Positions 1 through 8,342 of a stretch of DNA of 64,000 nt are shown here, piece after piece. How positions within the stretch are numbered: position 1 is the stretch's first letter; the number at the start of each line of letters is the position of its first letter. The translations under genes were made by a program, and so were the position numbers. The notes under the pieces were generated by a model that ran no database searches, was not told the origin of the DNA, and saw nothing but the letters and a program-made list of their open reading frames with translations. Source of the stretch: Asaia bogorensis (GTDB lineage: Bacteria; Pseudomonadota; Alphaproteobacteria; Acetobacterales; Acetobacteraceae); NCBI RefSeq assembly GCF_900465345.1, contig NZ_UEGO01000030.1:1-64000 (forward strand), read 5' to 3'.

Positions 1-1
1 G

Positions 2-511
2 GTGCGATGCTCGGACATCACCTACATCCCGATGCGCAAGGGTTTTCTGTATCTCGTGGCGATCATGGACTGGTCGACGCGCAAGGTTCTGTCCTGGCGG
101 CTGTCGAACACGATGGATGCGGAGTTCTGCATCGAGGCGCTGCAGGTAGTGTTGATCCGCTACGGCGCGCTGGAGATTATCAACACGGACCAGGGTTCAC
201 AATTCACGACGCCCCGGTTCACCGAGGTCCTTGAACGACGCCAGGTTCGCATCAGCATGGATGGACGCAGGCGCTGGCTGGATAACGTGTTCATCGAACG
301 TCTGTGGCGACCGTTGAAATACAAATACGTCTATTTGCACGCATTCGAGACCGGATCGAAGCTACGAGCCGGGCTCGCCGGATGGATCGCCCATTATAAC
401 GGGCAGCGTCCGCACTCGGCACTGGCTGGACGCACGCCCGATGAGGCGTATCATGACGTGCTGTTGACCATCTGGTCCGGGGTTAACCCCGGACCAGATG
501 GTCAACAGTAG
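2..511 (+). CDS. IS3-family transposase OrfB, C-terminal part (5' partial)
   Basis: This is the DDE integrase core of an IS3-type transposase (rve fold). The reading frame is open at the window edge, so the start lies upstream. The first D is in SDITYIP (residue 5), the second in NTDQGSQF (about residue 63), and the E in FIERLWRPLKYKYVY (about residue 99). The usual C-terminal YNGQRPHSALAGRTPDEAY block follows, so this part looks catalytically complete. The last 16 codons run through the perfect palindrome at 461-508 and are an unusual tail for the family. Expression would need the upstream OrfA part and the frameshift typical of IS3 elements, neither visible here. Confidence 0.8.
   Translation: MRCSDITYIPMRKGFLYLVAIMDWSTRKVLSWRLSNTMDAEFCIEALQVVLIRYGALEIINTDQGSQFTTPRFTEVLERRQVRISMDGRRRWLDNVFIERLWRPLKYKYVYLHAFETGSKLRAGLAGWIAHYNGQRPHSALAGRTPDEAYHDVLLTIWSGVNPGPDGQQ
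461..508. repeat. 48-bp perfect palindrome at the transposase 3' end
   Basis: Two 24-nt arms, the left starting CTGTTGACCATCTGG and the right ending CCAGATGGTCAACAG, are exact reverse complements with no spacer (centre between 484 and 485, GGTT|AACC). The right arm ends just before the TAG stop of the transposase. The structure could form a very stable hairpin in RNA or a cruciform in DNA. No T-run follows, so it is not a canonical intrinsic terminator. I did not notice another copy in the window. Confidence 0.9.
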
Positions 512-597
512 CGCCGTCAGAATGGCGGCATAACGACAACCGGGTATAGCTTATCAAGCCCACAAAACTATCCGAACAGACGGGTCCACCTCTGTGT

Positions 598-727
598 TTT
601 GCCGTTGGATCGCACAGCTACTACCCAAGACCCCCAAACTCGCCATGCATCACCAGAAGTCACGGACTGCCACATCTTCGTCATAGAGATCCATGCAGAC
701 CCATTACAGCTTCAAGTTCTAAAAGGC
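598..727 (-). mobile_element. IS5-family relic, 5' end only
   Basis: On the minus strand this stretch reads as the left end and first ~30 codons of an IS5-family transposase (MTKMWQSVTSGDAWRVW). It matches, at roughly 80% by eye, the plus-strand start of the relic at 11201-12019 (MTSMIQSSTSDDARWVW). Both copies begin with GCCTTTTAG. The rest of this copy is missing and is replaced by the IS3 right end on its left. It is non-functional debris at the edge of the capsule locus. Confidence 0.6.
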
Positions 728-777
728 TTTACCATCCCACCTTTATTTTTAGATGAGAATAAAATAAATACATGCCA

Positions 778-1992
778 TTACATTATCAATGAAAGTGCTT
801 GCGCTACGCTCTTTTCCCAAGAAAGGGTGCTGAAGTTTCCTGTCTGTGATGCATGATCTGTCCTGTCACACCCTGAAGCAGCGTAACGCACAATTGCGTC
901 CAACCATGCCGGCCCGTCCAGAGGATCGAGATAGCTTGCCGCACATCCTCCGACCTCTCGTAAAACTGGAATATCGGAACAGAGCGCGGGCACGCCTAGT
1001 GACAAAGCTTCCGCAAGTGGGAGGCCGAAACCTTCGACAAAAGATGGGAAAAGAAGCCCGGAGCTGCCTTTCAGAAGGGTCTGAACCATAGTGTCAGGCA
1101 ATGACTGGCACTCAATGACGTGCCCGTTGAGGGCCGGTGCACGATCGAGAAGATCAAGAATATTCTCATTCTCCCAGCCGCGCTTACCTACGATTACCAG
1201 TATAGGTGCCGAATGTTGCTCCTGTTCAACGAGACGACGCCAAACATTGAGCAAGAGGAGATGGTTCTTCCGTGGCTCAATGGTGCCCAGACATACAAAA
1301 TAGGGTCGCCCTTTGAGCTGATCGCGGAGGGATACATTCAGTTCCATCCTGCGTGTATGGAGATGAGGAGTATCGACTCCATGAAGAACTGCATAGACTG
1401 GAATATTGACAGAAAGTTCAGTGAGATATCGACATACCGTTTCCTTCACGTAGTGCGATGGTACAATAATGGAATCAGCATAACTTGCGACTGTCTTGAG
1501 ACGGACTTCATGCCGCGCGGGCTCTCTCGGACGAGAATACTCCGGGTAGTCTATCGGAATAAGATCATGAATCATCACCACGAAACGAGCGCCTGTCTGC
1601 CTGAGAAAGGCACCTACGACCTTAGGGCGTGTCAGATGATGATGTGAAACATTAAGGTATATTGTGCCGGGAGCCATTGCAGTAGGGCGATGCCAGAACA
1701 GCCCACGATTGATTCTAACGCATAGGCGTGCGGCCGGCCGACCGGAAACAGATTGTCCCCACTGGAGTTCGAGTGCCTGTATAAACCGCCGCGCCAAGGC
1801 CTGGTCAATCATTCCCATCACACCAATTGGGTGCATGGCACAGAAGCGAGTGTGTTCTGATGCATGAGCCAACAGGTATCGCGCATAGGCTAGCTCGACC
1901 CGATCAATGCCGGTCGGTACGCTTGCTCCCGAACGGGACAGAAGGCGTGAAATATCCAGGAGAAACGGAGATGTTGTCTGACTGGCCTTCAC
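778..1992 (-). CDS. glycosyltransferase, GT4 (group 1) family
   Basis: Predicted retaining GT-B glycosyltransferase, 404 aa, probably adding a sugar to the capsular polysaccharide at the cytoplasmic face of the inner membrane. The C-terminal domain carries the family signature: GTIEPRKN at residues 236-243 (donor phosphate binding) and the E-x7-E motif in VEGFGLPLAEAL (E320, E328). The N-terminal domain has the HDLIPIDYPEY stretch seen in mannosyltransferase-like members. The ATG at 1992 overlaps the stop of kpsS by 4 bp, so it is translationally coupled as the third gene of the minus-strand kpsC-kpsS operon. Donor and acceptor cannot be told from sequence. Confidence 0.85.
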   Translation of the reverse strand: MKASQTTSPFLLDISRLLSRSGASVPTGIDRVELAYARYLLAHASEHTRFCAMHPIGVMGMIDQALARRFIQALELQWGQSVSGRPAARLCVRINRGLFWHRPTAMAPGTIYLNVSHHHLTRPKVVGAFLRQTGARFVVMIHDLIPIDYPEYSRPREPARHEVRLKTVASYADSIIVPSHYVKETVCRYLTELSVNIPVYAVLHGVDTPHLHTRRMELNVSLRDQLKGRPYFVCLGTIEPRKNHLLLLNVWRRLVEQEQHSAPILVIVGKRGWENENILDLLDRAPALNGHVIECQSLPDTMVQTLLKGSSGLLFPSFVEGFGLPLAEALSLGVPALCSDIPVLREVGGCAASYLDPLDGPAWLDAIVRYAASGCDRTDHASQTGNFSTLSWEKSVAQALSLIM

Positions 1993-3356
1993 TCAGGAGC
2001 CCCTACTGCGTCCGCGACCTTTTCTGCAAGCCGCAAGAGGGGACGGCTCATTCCGTGCCAGAATTCATGTCCTTCCTTGGTAGCCCGTGTCTGAAATAAT
2101 TGAGGCGAGTGTCGTTCAAGTTTTGCTACGACACCCCGCACTAGCTTGGACATGGCTTCGTCTGAGAAAAAGCCACCGGCGACAAGACAATATTCGACTA
2201 GAACGCGCCTAAATGCAAAAAATAGTTCCATATCTGGCTTTTCCGGGGCGTTCCAGAATGCATCAATTGTGCCCTCGTATGTAATGCCGGGAATATTGTA
2301 GATGGCCTGTCCCAACGTTATAACTGGAATACCTTCTGCTAGTGCCAATGTGCCCGTCGTACTATTGATCGTTATGACGCCTTTAGCCTGTTTTACCAGA
2401 AAGGCAATGTCACCACCCTCGATGAAACCAATCCGACCGAGCACTCCATTATGGCGCCCGGAGCATGCAATAATATGCCGCCAATCGCGCAGACCATTAT
2501 CTAGGGGATGCTGCTTGATGATTAGTCGCATATTTGCCGGTGCGTGAGCCGCAAAGGAAGAAATGACGTATTCAATCGCTTCCTGCATGCCACTAAAGCC
2601 CGAATGGAGGCGGACCTGAGCATCTGCATCCAACTGGAGAGGAAAGAGCATATAAGGCGCTTTACAGGCCTCAAGCCTACTCAGAATTTTCTTCGTACGC
2701 TCGGCGACGGCTTTACGACGCGAAAACCGCTTTAGCCAGCCCATTCCCTCAACAAGGGGATGCCAAGGACGATGGTTTGTCCAATGCGGGAAATACCATC
2801 TCAAAAGAAGGTCAGCAGTATTATAGGCAATACCTTCCGCTGCTCGCCTTTGAAAAGAAGATGGCACGGAACTGTGAGGCAGTTGGGGAGGGAGCAATTG
2901 TGCCTCCACACGGTAATAGTCGGGATCGCGCGGCAAACGCGAGTGGCCGTTCACGCCCCCAAGTTCGAGTGTTACCCAGTCCGGCCTGAGATACCCTTCT
3001 TCGAAGACATGCATCGGGATTTGGAGCTCTTCACAGACTTTTGCCGCTGCCATGTGATGCAGGCGACAGTCTCCGAAAATAACGACATCCGTAATTTCGC
3101 GTTTCACGATGAAGTTACGCAAAAAATCAGGCCAGTCTTCAGGGCTTCGCCGATAGTCCACACCACCTGGGAGGCGCCAAAAAAGCTTGTCTCCACCATT
3201 GAAGTTAATTTTGAAAACCTTGTAGCCATCCGCTAGCAGGGCTTCTCCAACGCGCTCAAAAAACGGCCCCATTAGCCCCTGTAAAAACAGAAAACTCCGT
3301 GTTTTAAGCGGTTTGAGATGGTCCTTGCCGAAGTGGCTATCGCCCGGTGCCTTCAT
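1989..3356 (-). CDS. kpsS: capsule Kdo-linker transferase, KpsS/LipB family
   Basis: 455-aa member of the capsule polysaccharide biosynthesis/export family (KpsS in E. coli, LipB in Neisseria). These enzymes start the poly-beta-Kdo linker on the lysophosphatidylglycerol anchor of group 2 capsules. Family-type stretches are FLFLQGLMGPFF near residue 25, FEEGYLRPDWVTLE near 120, FPLQLDADAQVRLHSGF near 240, KQHPLDNG, and the C-terminal ITINSTTGTLALAEGIPV block. Length agrees with single-module KpsS proteins. The start overlaps kpsC's stop by 4 bp and its own stop overlaps the GT4 start, giving a coupled three-gene operon. Function by family; the anchor chemistry in this organism is inferred. Confidence 0.85.
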   Translation of the reverse strand: MKAPGDSHFGKDHLKPLKTRSFLFLQGLMGPFFERVGEALLADGYKVFKINFNGGDKLFWRLPGGVDYRRSPEDWPDFLRNFIVKREITDVVIFGDCRLHHMAAAKVCEELQIPMHVFEEGYLRPDWVTLELGGVNGHSRLPRDPDYYRVEAQLLPPQLPHSSVPSSFQRRAAEGIAYNTADLLLRWYFPHWTNHRPWHPLVEGMGWLKRFSRRKAVAERTKKILSRLEACKAPYMLFPLQLDADAQVRLHSGFSGMQEAIEYVISSFAAHAPANMRLIIKQHPLDNGLRDWRHIIACSGRHNGVLGRIGFIEGGDIAFLVKQAKGVITINSTTGTLALAEGIPVITLGQAIYNIPGITYEGTIDAFWNAPEKPDMELFFAFRRVLVEYCLVAGGFFSDEAMSKLVRGVVAKLERHSPQLFQTRATKEGHEFWHGMSRPLLRLAEKVADAVGAPE

Positions 3357-5071
3357 TTCGGCCAGATCCTCATGCGTGTATGCTGTATTCGTCTACGTAG
3401 ACGGCCTTGCAATCTTCGTAGACGCACAGCGAAAGATGTTGTCCATATCGTTGGGTCTGAAATTCTTTCTACAAGAACCTCAGGTCCACAAGGTGTTCGG
3501 GTGACCGGATCCAGGTATAGTGGATAGAGAATGAGCGCCCCTGCTACAAGCTCTTCCAATTGTAGATTTCGCCCCCTACGGCCCGTGCTCGGAGCCAGAT
3601 CGCACGTGAGCCCCCATCCCGCGTAGAATGGATTTCCATAAGTCGTTACCGCACGCCCCCGTAACAACGCCTCGAAGCCTGCAAGCGATGTCATGGTGTG
3701 AACTTCGTCTACCTGAGCAATCAAAGAGACCATTGAGCCATCTCGTGCGATTTCGTCTGCGTATCGCAGAGCAATATCATCTCGAACTGCACCTAGGCGA
3801 TGGCCTGCATCCACGTCCGGGTGAGGACGAAAAACAATATGCGCATCGGGCATCCGATCACGAACTCTCCGAAGCAAGGAGAGGTTGTCGCTGACGTCCC
3901 CACAGCCCAAACGAATGGACAGATCATCACTGACCTGCCCCGGCACCAGAATAATCATCTTTCCGGCAGGACGTGAACGCAAGGGACTAACATCAGCCGT
4001 GCTCCCGTATTTGGAGACATTCCGCGCTATAAGTGTATCAATCAAATGGCGAGCCCGAGCCCGCACGTCATCATCGAAGGGAGTCTCCATCAGGATTTTT
4101 TCGAGATCACTGGAGCGCGAGGGATCAAAATAGATGCCCGACCGATCGACTACGATAGAACAGGGGGGGAGAAGATCACTACCGAGCCCGACAGAACGCA
4201 GAAAGCCATCTTCGACTTGGGAAATTTCCACACCTTGAGCTTTGGCCTTATCCCTTAATCCAGATGGGATGCGGCTGGACCAAGCAGCAATTACTCCTTT
4301 GCGACGTTGCGCTTCGCTTAGAGCGCCATAAACGGAATGCAGAAAGAAGGCCCTCTTCCGACTAACATTGAAAAACTCGCGAATACGCTCGCGCTTCCAC
4401 CATGCCATGCCAACACAGGCAGCTACATCCCGCGTCCGCTCCCACGCACGACGATCGTCAGAAACAATCCTTACCGACTCGGTTAGATCTATTGATCTGC
4501 CATCGAACGGGCTACGCCAGGAAATAGCTTGTGTCAGCCATTCGAGAGCCATTGTTTCAGAAAATATGGCCTCGCCTTCTTCGGGTGACCATATTTTCAC
4601 TAACCGCCCATAAATTGCACCTAGAAGCGCTACGTCGTCCCGACCTGTTGCCCAGACTTCCTCAGTCTGTTCGACTACGGTGTGCGGGTCTACCTGCGAT
4701 ACAACATGCCCATTTGCTGCTTTGATCGCATCGGCATGATGCGAGTGCTGAGAAAAAACGACAATGTTCCGTGCATCTACCTGAGCCGTAACATGCTTCC
4801 ACAAACTCCAGGCAAGAGCTCCGTCTTCTGGCAGCGACAGGAGAATATTGCGCTCAGCGGAAAGCACTACAGAAGGTAACCAGAAAGCTCCCCCAATCTT
4901 TGCACGCCGAATGTCATGCAAGATCGATACAGTAGAATGATGCAGATTTTCGCTAGATAGTGAGGAGATATATCCTAGTTCGACATCCTCGCGTTCCGCC
5001 CTTGGTGGCCGCCTTAGCAAGACCGAGTCAATCGTAGAGCCTGTGCTTGATGGATGAAATCTCATAGACAT
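3353..5071 (-). CDS. kpsC: capsule Kdo-linker transferase, KpsC-like, one clear catalytic module
   Basis: 572-aa KpsC/LipA-type protein, first gene of the kpsC-kpsS-GT4 operon. E. coli KpsC is longer (about 675 aa) with two beta-Kdo transferase modules. Here only one full module is obvious, residues about 235-560. It contains VEDGFLRSVGLG (286-297), SIVVDRSGIYFDPSRSSDLE, FRPHPD and YGNPFYAGWGL. Residues 50-190 look like an eroded half-module (QVDPHTVVEQTEEVW resembles the LIAQVDEVHTMTS block of the intact one), followed by the usual WRSPFDG...WWKRERIREFF linker. The enzyme may therefore have a single activity. The start is the first ATG (MSMRF); the second, two codons on, is also possible. 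It is divergent from the 5148 gene with 76 bp between them. Confidence 0.8.
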   Translation of the reverse strand: MSMRFHPSSTGSTIDSVLLRRPPRAEREDVELGYISSLSSENLHHSTVSILHDIRRAKIGGAFWLPSVVLSAERNILLSLPEDGALAWSLWKHVTAQVDARNIVVFSQHSHHADAIKAANGHVVSQVDPHTVVEQTEEVWATGRDDVALLGAIYGRLVKIWSPEEGEAIFSETMALEWLTQAISWRSPFDGRSIDLTESVRIVSDDRRAWERTRDVAACVGMAWWKRERIREFFNVSRKRAFFLHSVYGALSEAQRRKGVIAAWSSRIPSGLRDKAKAQGVEISQVEDGFLRSVGLGSDLLPPCSIVVDRSGIYFDPSRSSDLEKILMETPFDDDVRARARHLIDTLIARNVSKYGSTADVSPLRSRPAGKMIILVPGQVSDDLSIRLGCGDVSDNLSLLRRVRDRMPDAHIVFRPHPDVDAGHRLGAVRDDIALRYADEIARDGSMVSLIAQVDEVHTMTSLAGFEALLRGRAVTTYGNPFYAGWGLTCDLAPSTGRRGRNLQLEELVAGALILYPLYLDPVTRTPCGPEVLVERISDPTIWTTSFAVRLRRLQGRLRRRIQHTRMRIWPK

Positions 5072-5147
5072 GCTTTCTAACTGAAAGCCTGCTGCATCCG
5101 AAAGCCGATTTCGAATTCATGTTTTATCTTTTTTATGGGTCGTTTCT

Positions 5148-6590
5148 GTGAAGGACGTTCTGTTCTCCCTTTGCTGCACGGTCGTATTTTCGATCTTGAT
5201 TGACAGACGCGTTCGGCCAGGTCGTAGTGGCTGGCGCGGATACACATCCCACACCCTTTCTATCTTGATTTTGTACGGCGCAACACTTGTGTTGACAGGT
5301 GGCTTTTGGGTTGCTTCCGTTCTCACGGACGCATTTTTTCTTGCCCTTGTTATTGCTTCCAACATCAAGTTTCGGGTGTTGGGCGAGCCCTTAGTTTTTT
5401 CCGACCTGGCGGTCGCTGCTTCATTCTTGCGTTATCCACGCTTTTACCTCGCTGCGATTCCTAATTTTTTGAAGATTATCCTGATACCTTCTCTGATGCT
5501 CATCTCTGGATGCGTCATTACGTTTTCTTCTGCTGCTCCTGTACCTCATTTCGCCGGTTTTCTGATATTGCTGACCTCTCTGTTGGGCCTCGGCGCTGGC
5601 TGGAAATTTCGTTGGCGTTCCAATGTTATGTTGCGCCCTGAGCTTGAAGCAGACATCGTGCGATTCGGATTACTTTCGGTGTTGCTCATTTACACCCTCA
5701 GATGGCGAGCAACGTCATCACCGGTTGCTGCCCAGGCACTGCCTGCACGGGAACCAGGTACAGGCCCGGCACCCTTTCTGGTCATCGTACAGTGCGAGTC
5801 CTTTGCAAATCCCGTAGATCTAATTCCTAGCCATCCGCTTGCTCCCCTCCACAACTTTGAGCGACTTAAGAAAAATTCCGACCACCATGGGGCCCTGTCC
5901 GTTAGCGGTTTCGGCGCTTATACAATGCGCACGGAATACGCTGTGCTCTGCGGGCGCAGTGAGGAGGAGCTTGGCTTTCGAGCCTTTGACCCTTTTCTTA
6001 CAGCTCAGGATGAGCGTACCTTTGGGTTACCAAATCGGCTGGCTGCCCTTTATCAAAAACGGCTTTTCATCCATCCTCACGATTTAAGGTTCTACGGCCG
6101 AGATCGCCTAATGCCTGCCTTGGGCTTTACCACGCTCGTCGGCCCAGATGATTTTGTACACGCTGAAACAGCCGGTCCCTATATCAGCGACAAGGCAATC
6201 AGTGACTATCTTAACAAACGCATCATGACCGCAGAAGCACCAGAACTGATTTATGTTGTAACCATGGAAAATCACGGCCCTTGGGATGCCGGCCGCTTAG
6301 ATGCCTCAGATGCTCTAACAGCTTGGGAACGTCACGCTCAAAACAGCGACGCTTTATTGAAGAGTTTGGACACTACATTGCGCGACTGTGGCCACTCAGC
6401 CCATCTCATATTTTTCGGCGATCACCGTCCCTCGATTCCAGGATACGTCACCCCTTCGAAGATACGGTCAACTCCTTTTATTTCTCTTTCTTATCATATC
6501 CATAAAACAAGAAATTTTCCGTCTGTTGGTGATATAACGCCAGCGGAACTTCATGACCTCATAATAAAAAAAACAAATCAACATATATAA
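5148..6590 (+). CDS. membrane sulfatase-fold phosphoglycerol transferase (LtaS/OpgB type)
   Basis: 480-aa inner-membrane protein. Several hydrophobic segments lie in residues 5-185, followed by an alkaline-phosphatase/sulfatase-fold domain facing the periplasm. Likely active-site residues by comparison with lipoteichoic acid synthase are E217 (VQCESF), the nucleophile T262 (MRTEYAVLCG) and D425/H426 (FFGDHRPS); YVVTMENHGPW is also typical. The family moves phosphoglycerol or phosphoethanolamine groups from phospholipids to glycans. Beside kpsCS, it may decorate the capsule or build a glycerol-phosphate polymer. The GTG at 5148 is the only good start; upstream ATGs are out of frame. Donor and acceptor are unknown. 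Confidence 0.75.
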   Translation: MKDVLFSLCCTVVFSILIDRRVRPGRSGWRGYTSHTLSILILYGATLVLTGGFWVASVLTDAFFLALVIASNIKFRVLGEPLVFSDLAVAASFLRYPRFYLAAIPNFLKIILIPSLMLISGCVITFSSAAPVPHFAGFLILLTSLLGLGAGWKFRWRSNVMLRPELEADIVRFGLLSVLLIYTLRWRATSSPVAAQALPAREPGTGPAPFLVIVQCESFANPVDLIPSHPLAPLHNFERLKKNSDHHGALSVSGFGAYTMRTEYAVLCGRSEEELGFRAFDPFLTAQDERTFGLPNRLAALYQKRLFIHPHDLRFYGRDRLMPALGFTTLVGPDDFVHAETAGPYISDKAISDYLNKRIMTAEAPELIYVVTMENHGPWDAGRLDASDALTAWERHAQNSDALLKSLDTTLRDCGHSAHLIFFGDHRPSIPGYVTPSKIRSTPFISLSYHIHKTRNFPSVGDITPAELHDLIIKKTNQHI

Positions 6591-6648
6591 CTCGGATGGC
6601 CTGAAAACCACTCTGTCTCTGAGGTGCTGCCCCGTTATCCAAGGCCTG

Positions 6649-7470
6649 TTATTTATTGAGATAATCTGCGGCGATACAGATGACGGCCCTGAAGGATACT
6701 GCGGTTTTTTTCATGTCGCGTAGTGCCTACCATACACTCCTTAAGGCGCGTCCACAGATTTCCGACCAGATGTTTGTGCCGGTAGGTGTATTTGAAACAG
6801 GCCACTTGCAGCTTCTTGAGTTTTGTCGGGATGACCGGGCCTGAGCCCCGTTCCAAAGGACTTCTCGAAACCGATTCGATGCATTACCCCGGTCGTAGAC
6901 AATGTAGCGCGGGGCGTACGGTAACGCGTTCGGGAGTGCCATGGCTGATGGAAGTTCATAGGCCTGACCTGGCGTCAGGCTAAAAGATAGGGCCTTTCTA
7001 TGGCTATCTGCGACTACACAGACCCCACTGCCAAAACCGCCACGCGCGCGGCCAAGTGCTTTATGATCATTTTGGCTTCCTCTGCATTCTTTTTTGTCCG
7101 CGCCTGCCGCTTTATGATGAGCCCGAATGTTTGTGCCGTCGATGAAGATTATACTCAAAGCCGGATCCTGACCCTTCACTTGTCCAAACGGCGCTTGCCA
7201 GACATCGCCTCTCGCCCCAGAGATGAAATGTTGAGCCGCTCTTCATCAAGCACCAAGTTCTTTAGGAATGGATCGTCACTCCGTCCCGTTCTGATGACGC
7301 CAGAAAATCGCCGATATGGTCCGCCGCAGATTGCGAGGCAGGGGTTTGTCCCTCGGACGAACCGCTTCGATCAGAGGTTCCCCAACCGACCACGCATCAT
7401 TAGAAAACACGGACCATATCATGTTTTTTACAACGAGCTTTGCGCGTCCGTACATTATTCAAGACCTAAC
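6649..7470 (-). mobile_element. degenerate IS5-family element with broken transposase
   Basis: The minus strand reads in pieces as an IS5-family transposase. It begins MIWSVFSNDAW near 7430, then has VRPRDKPLPRNLRRTISAIF and WRHQNGTEWRSIPKELG. After a stop it continues with IIFIDGTNIRAHHKAAGA (first catalytic D), KALGRARGGFGSGVCVVAD, FSLTPGQAYELPSAMAL, YTYRHKHLVGNLWTRLKE and KKTAVSFRAVICIAADYLNK, ending at 6649. At least three frame breaks separate these blocks, so the gene is dead. It is the same type as the relics at 598-727 and 11201-12019. Its right edge abuts the IS3-type element beginning at 7471. Confidence 0.75.
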
Positions 7471-8127
7471 TGACCCTAACGGAGTGGTCGTCAAAGCGCG
7501 GTGTGCATCAGACGTTGATCGCGCAGTGGAAGCGTCGGGTGATCGAAGGGATGACAGTGCCTTTCTTAGGCGAGCAGACGCCCGAGGCCTGTGCCAGTCC
7601 GGTCGAGGTGGAAAAGCTTCACGCCTAAACTGGACAGGCTCTGTTGGAACGGGATTTTTTGCGAGATGCCTCCACGCGGTCGTGCGTGCTCAGAGATCCG
7701 TCTTGGAGGGCGATACGAACCTCGCGCCGTCGCGGCTGATCAACGCGCAGTTTCTTGAGATACCTTATCACGGGTTGCGGTAGATGACCCGGCATCCTCA
7801 TAGGCGCGGCAAACATGTCGGGCACAAGCGCGTCCGTCGGCTGATTGCGACGATGGGGCTGCGGGCGATTTGCCAGCGGCCATGTTCGGACGTGCCGCAT
7901 CCAGCACATCGAAGATGTCCCTATCTGCTACGGGATCTGGTGGCCGACCGCCCCCCCCCAATCAGGTGTGGTGCTTCGACGTTACCTGCATCCCGAGGCG
8001 GAAGGCCTTCCTCTGCCTCATGGCGATCATGGACTGGGCAACCCGCGAGGTTCTACCATGGCAGCATAACAACAATCGGCTACAACTCATCAGGCCCGTA
8101 AGACTGTCCAAACGAATAGAGCCACCT
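7471..8127 (+). mobile_element. IS3-family deletion derivative, copy 1 (left-truncated)
   Basis: This is a remnant of an IS3-family element. OrfA ends near 7629 (LTELSS-type start lost, GEQTPEACASPVEVEKLHA intact). OrfB is broken by a TAG codon before MTRHPHRR (7782-7784) and by a frame change at a poly-C tract near 7951-7969. OrfB then stops abruptly after ATREVLPW, where the sequence jumps straight into the right-end block GCAGCATAAC. So the second D, the E and the C-terminus are deleted. Copy 2 at 15919-16686 has the same junction and the same TAG on the other strand, and the two look nearly identical. The left edge abuts the IS5 relic. Confidence 0.8.
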
Positions 8128-8129
8128 TT

Positions 8130-8250
8130 GAATGCTCTATCGAAACGCTGTTCAGCCTCTTCAGCTATACGAGACTAATTCTAGCTAACTGGCAGGAAGT
8201 CTACAACACGGTGCTTCCCCACTCCTGACTGGATGGCAGGACACTTGTCA
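8130..8250 (+). mobile_element. fragment of an IS transposase C-terminus
   Basis: Immediately past the deletion derivative, plus-strand translation gives IETLFSLF ... NWQEVYNTVLPHS, a stop, then LDGRTL. This is the tail signature of IS3/IS481-type OrfB proteins (normally YNxxRPHSALGGRTP). No start, no catalytic core and no clear element ends are present. Between here and 8343 I see no gene. Confidence 0.45.
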
Positions 8251-8342
8251 TCCCATAAACGCCAAGCCATAAAAAAGGAGACTCTTTTTCGGGTGCATAC
8301 AAAAAGTAGGGCACGTCAGGTGGAGAGAAAGGCAAGGCAATA

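Larger units (their letters stand above)
1..591 (+). mobile_element. IS3-family insertion sequence, right part, cut by window edge
   Basis: This is the 3' part of an IS3-family element. It holds the catalytic half of the OrfB transposase and about 80 bp of non-coding right end. The right end (about 520-591) resembles the right ends of the two elements at 7471-8127 and 15919-16686: all three share a GGCGGCATAAC/GCAGCATAAC block, a TATC/CATC-AAGCCC/AGGCCC block, and a final CCACCT. I therefore place the end near 591. The adjoining DNA from 598 is a different IS relic, so the element probably landed in older IS debris. The left end lies outside the window. Confidence 0.7.

Noticed and set aside
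461-508. Palindrome considered as an intrinsic transcription terminator
   Set aside because: It lies inside the coding frame, and no T-run follows the stem on either strand; kept as a repeat instead.
599-856. 85-codon plus-strand frame at the left of the capsule locus as a real gene
   Set aside because: A similar frame occurs opposite the relic at 11201; both are antisense to the start of an IS5-type transposase.
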